NCBI GenBank assembly: GCA_900770515.1
Contig: CAAHDP010000277.1
Coordinates: 1 to 24,661 of the forward strand
From: an uncultured Prevotella sp.
GTDB taxonomy: Bacteria > Bacteroidota > Bacteroidia > Bacteroidales > Bacteroidaceae
Length of the DNA: 24,661 bases
Reading direction: 5' to 3'
Shown here: positions 24,273 to 24,661 of the stretch, in pieces
How positions within the stretch are numbered: the stretch's first letter is position 1
Layout of the letters: the number at the start of each line of letters is the position of its first letter
The notes under the pieces: model-generated
What the model saw: only the letters and a program-made list of their open reading frames with translations
Databases searched by the model: none
What the model was told of the DNA's origin: nothing
Position numbers and translations under genes: made by a program

Positions 24273-24520
24273 TTCATCGGATTACGCAGAGTAAACGGAA
24301 CATTCTTGCTTCACGGATTACGCACGGAATTTAAACGGATTTGGCCTTACGGCCATTGGGCTAGCGCCGTATAGGCTGGCTTGCGATTGCCCAGTAATGG
24401 CTGGCATTGTCCAGTTTTAGGGGGTATCGCCACGACCGTCAGGTCGAGTTTCCGTTTAAAATCCGTGAGTAATCCGAGGAAGGCGGTTAAGGTTCCGTTT
24501 ATTCAGCGTAATCCGATGAA
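24273..24520 (-). mobile_element. MITE-like non-autonomous element (copy 2, both long arms present)
   Basis: The outer arms 24273-24339 and 24451-24520 are imperfect inverted repeats of about 67-70 nt, starting TTCATCGGATTACGC and ending GCGTAATCCGATGAA. The inner 23-nt ends (24317-24339 and 24451-24473) are near-perfect. The core contains GGCCTTACGGCC and runs opposite to copy 1. It holds no open frame. The whole could fold into one long hairpin if transcribed. No target-site duplication is certain, and no matching transposase is in the window. Confidence 0.65.
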
Positions 24521-24557
24521 TAATGACACATCCTCATTCCAGACCGAGTAGGTAAAA

Positions 24558-24584
24558 AATCTGTGTAAATCTGTGAAATCTGTG
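24558..24584. repeat. Short tandem repeat, AATCTGTG x3
   Basis: Three near-tandem copies of AATCTGTG occur in 27 nt between the MITE-like element and the rRNA terminator. There is no stem and no coding potential. Its role is unknown; it may belong to the end region of the rRNA operon. Confidence 0.5.
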
Positions 24585-24628
24585 GGAAAACAAAAAAGCC
24601 TCAGAAATCTTTCGAAATCTGAGGCTCT
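24585..24628 (-). terminator. rRNA operon terminator
   Basis: GCCTCAGA and TCTGAGGC form an 8-bp stem within 24598-24625, with an inner 2-bp continuation and a small loop. On the reverse strand the stem is followed by TTTTTTGTTTTCC. It lies about 14 nt past the 3' end of the 5S rRNA, as expected for the end of an rRNA operon. Confidence 0.8.
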
Positions 24629-24639
24629 TGATAAAAGAA

Positions 24640-24661
24640 GGCGGCTACCTACTCTCCCGCA
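24640..24661 (-). rRNA. rrf: 5S rRNA, 3' end (partial)
   Basis: The reverse strand reads TGCGGGAGAGTAGGTAGCCGC, the conserved 3' part of bacterial 5S rRNA (GGGAGAGTAGG plus the closing stem). The remainder lies beyond the right edge. The 23S and 16S genes are expected further right on the same strand. Confidence 0.85.

Noticed and set aside
1311..24520. Composite transposon bounded by the two MITE-like copies
   Set aside because: No transposase lies between them, no target duplications were found, and the interval contains ordinary chromosomal loci such as a complete SusCD operon.

Overview
The window looks like a Bacteroidales chromosome, most likely Prevotellaceae (Segatella/Prevotella-like). 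The evidence is a SusC/SusD pair, two proteins with type IX secretion (T9SS) C-terminal sorting tails, a Bacteroidetes HU-like protein / small hydrophobic protein / amidase cassette, a Met-zincin-type metalloprotease, and several TAnnTTTG promoter boxes of the Bacteroidetes primary sigma factor. The genus is inferred from gene content and style; it is not proven.

Left part (1-6.5 kb) is AT-rich and accessory. It opens with the last 36 codons of a SusD-type lipoprotein. A 1.65-kb gene-free stretch follows, packed with structured repeats: two REP-like hairpin families, a CGTAC-rich inverted-repeat cluster and a MITE-like element. Next come an AAA15/RloA-type ATPase with a frameshifted small partner, two tandem paralogous lipoproteins of unknown function, and a reverse-strand AAA_14/DUF4143 ATPase whose upstream region carries nested perfect inverted repeats.

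Middle (6.6-8.4 kb): a reverse-strand small unknown protein is divergent from a forward cassette of an HU-like protein with a Gly/Asp-rich tail, a 42-aa hydrophobic protein and a T7-lysozyme-type N-acetylmuramoyl-L-alanine amidase. The cassette ends at a probable bidirectional terminator.

Right part (8.5-20.2 kb, reverse strand) has higher GC and looks like a nutrient-uptake locus. In transcription order it holds a secreted Met-zincin metalloprotease, a SusC TonB-dependent transporter, a SusD lipoprotein and a T9SS-tailed propeller-like protein. Upstream of it, in its own unit, is a T9SS-tailed protein with three adhesin-like jelly-roll domains. No glycoside hydrolase is present, so protein or peptide use is a better guess than polysaccharide use.

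Far right: a divergently transcribed 1,288-aa protein of unknown function has an AlbA_2/Schlafen-type domain near its C-terminus and ends at a clear terminator. Beyond it lie a second, longer copy of the MITE-like element in opposite orientation to the first, a short tandem repeat, and the terminator and 3' end of a reverse-strand 5S rRNA, so an rRNA operon enters from the right edge.
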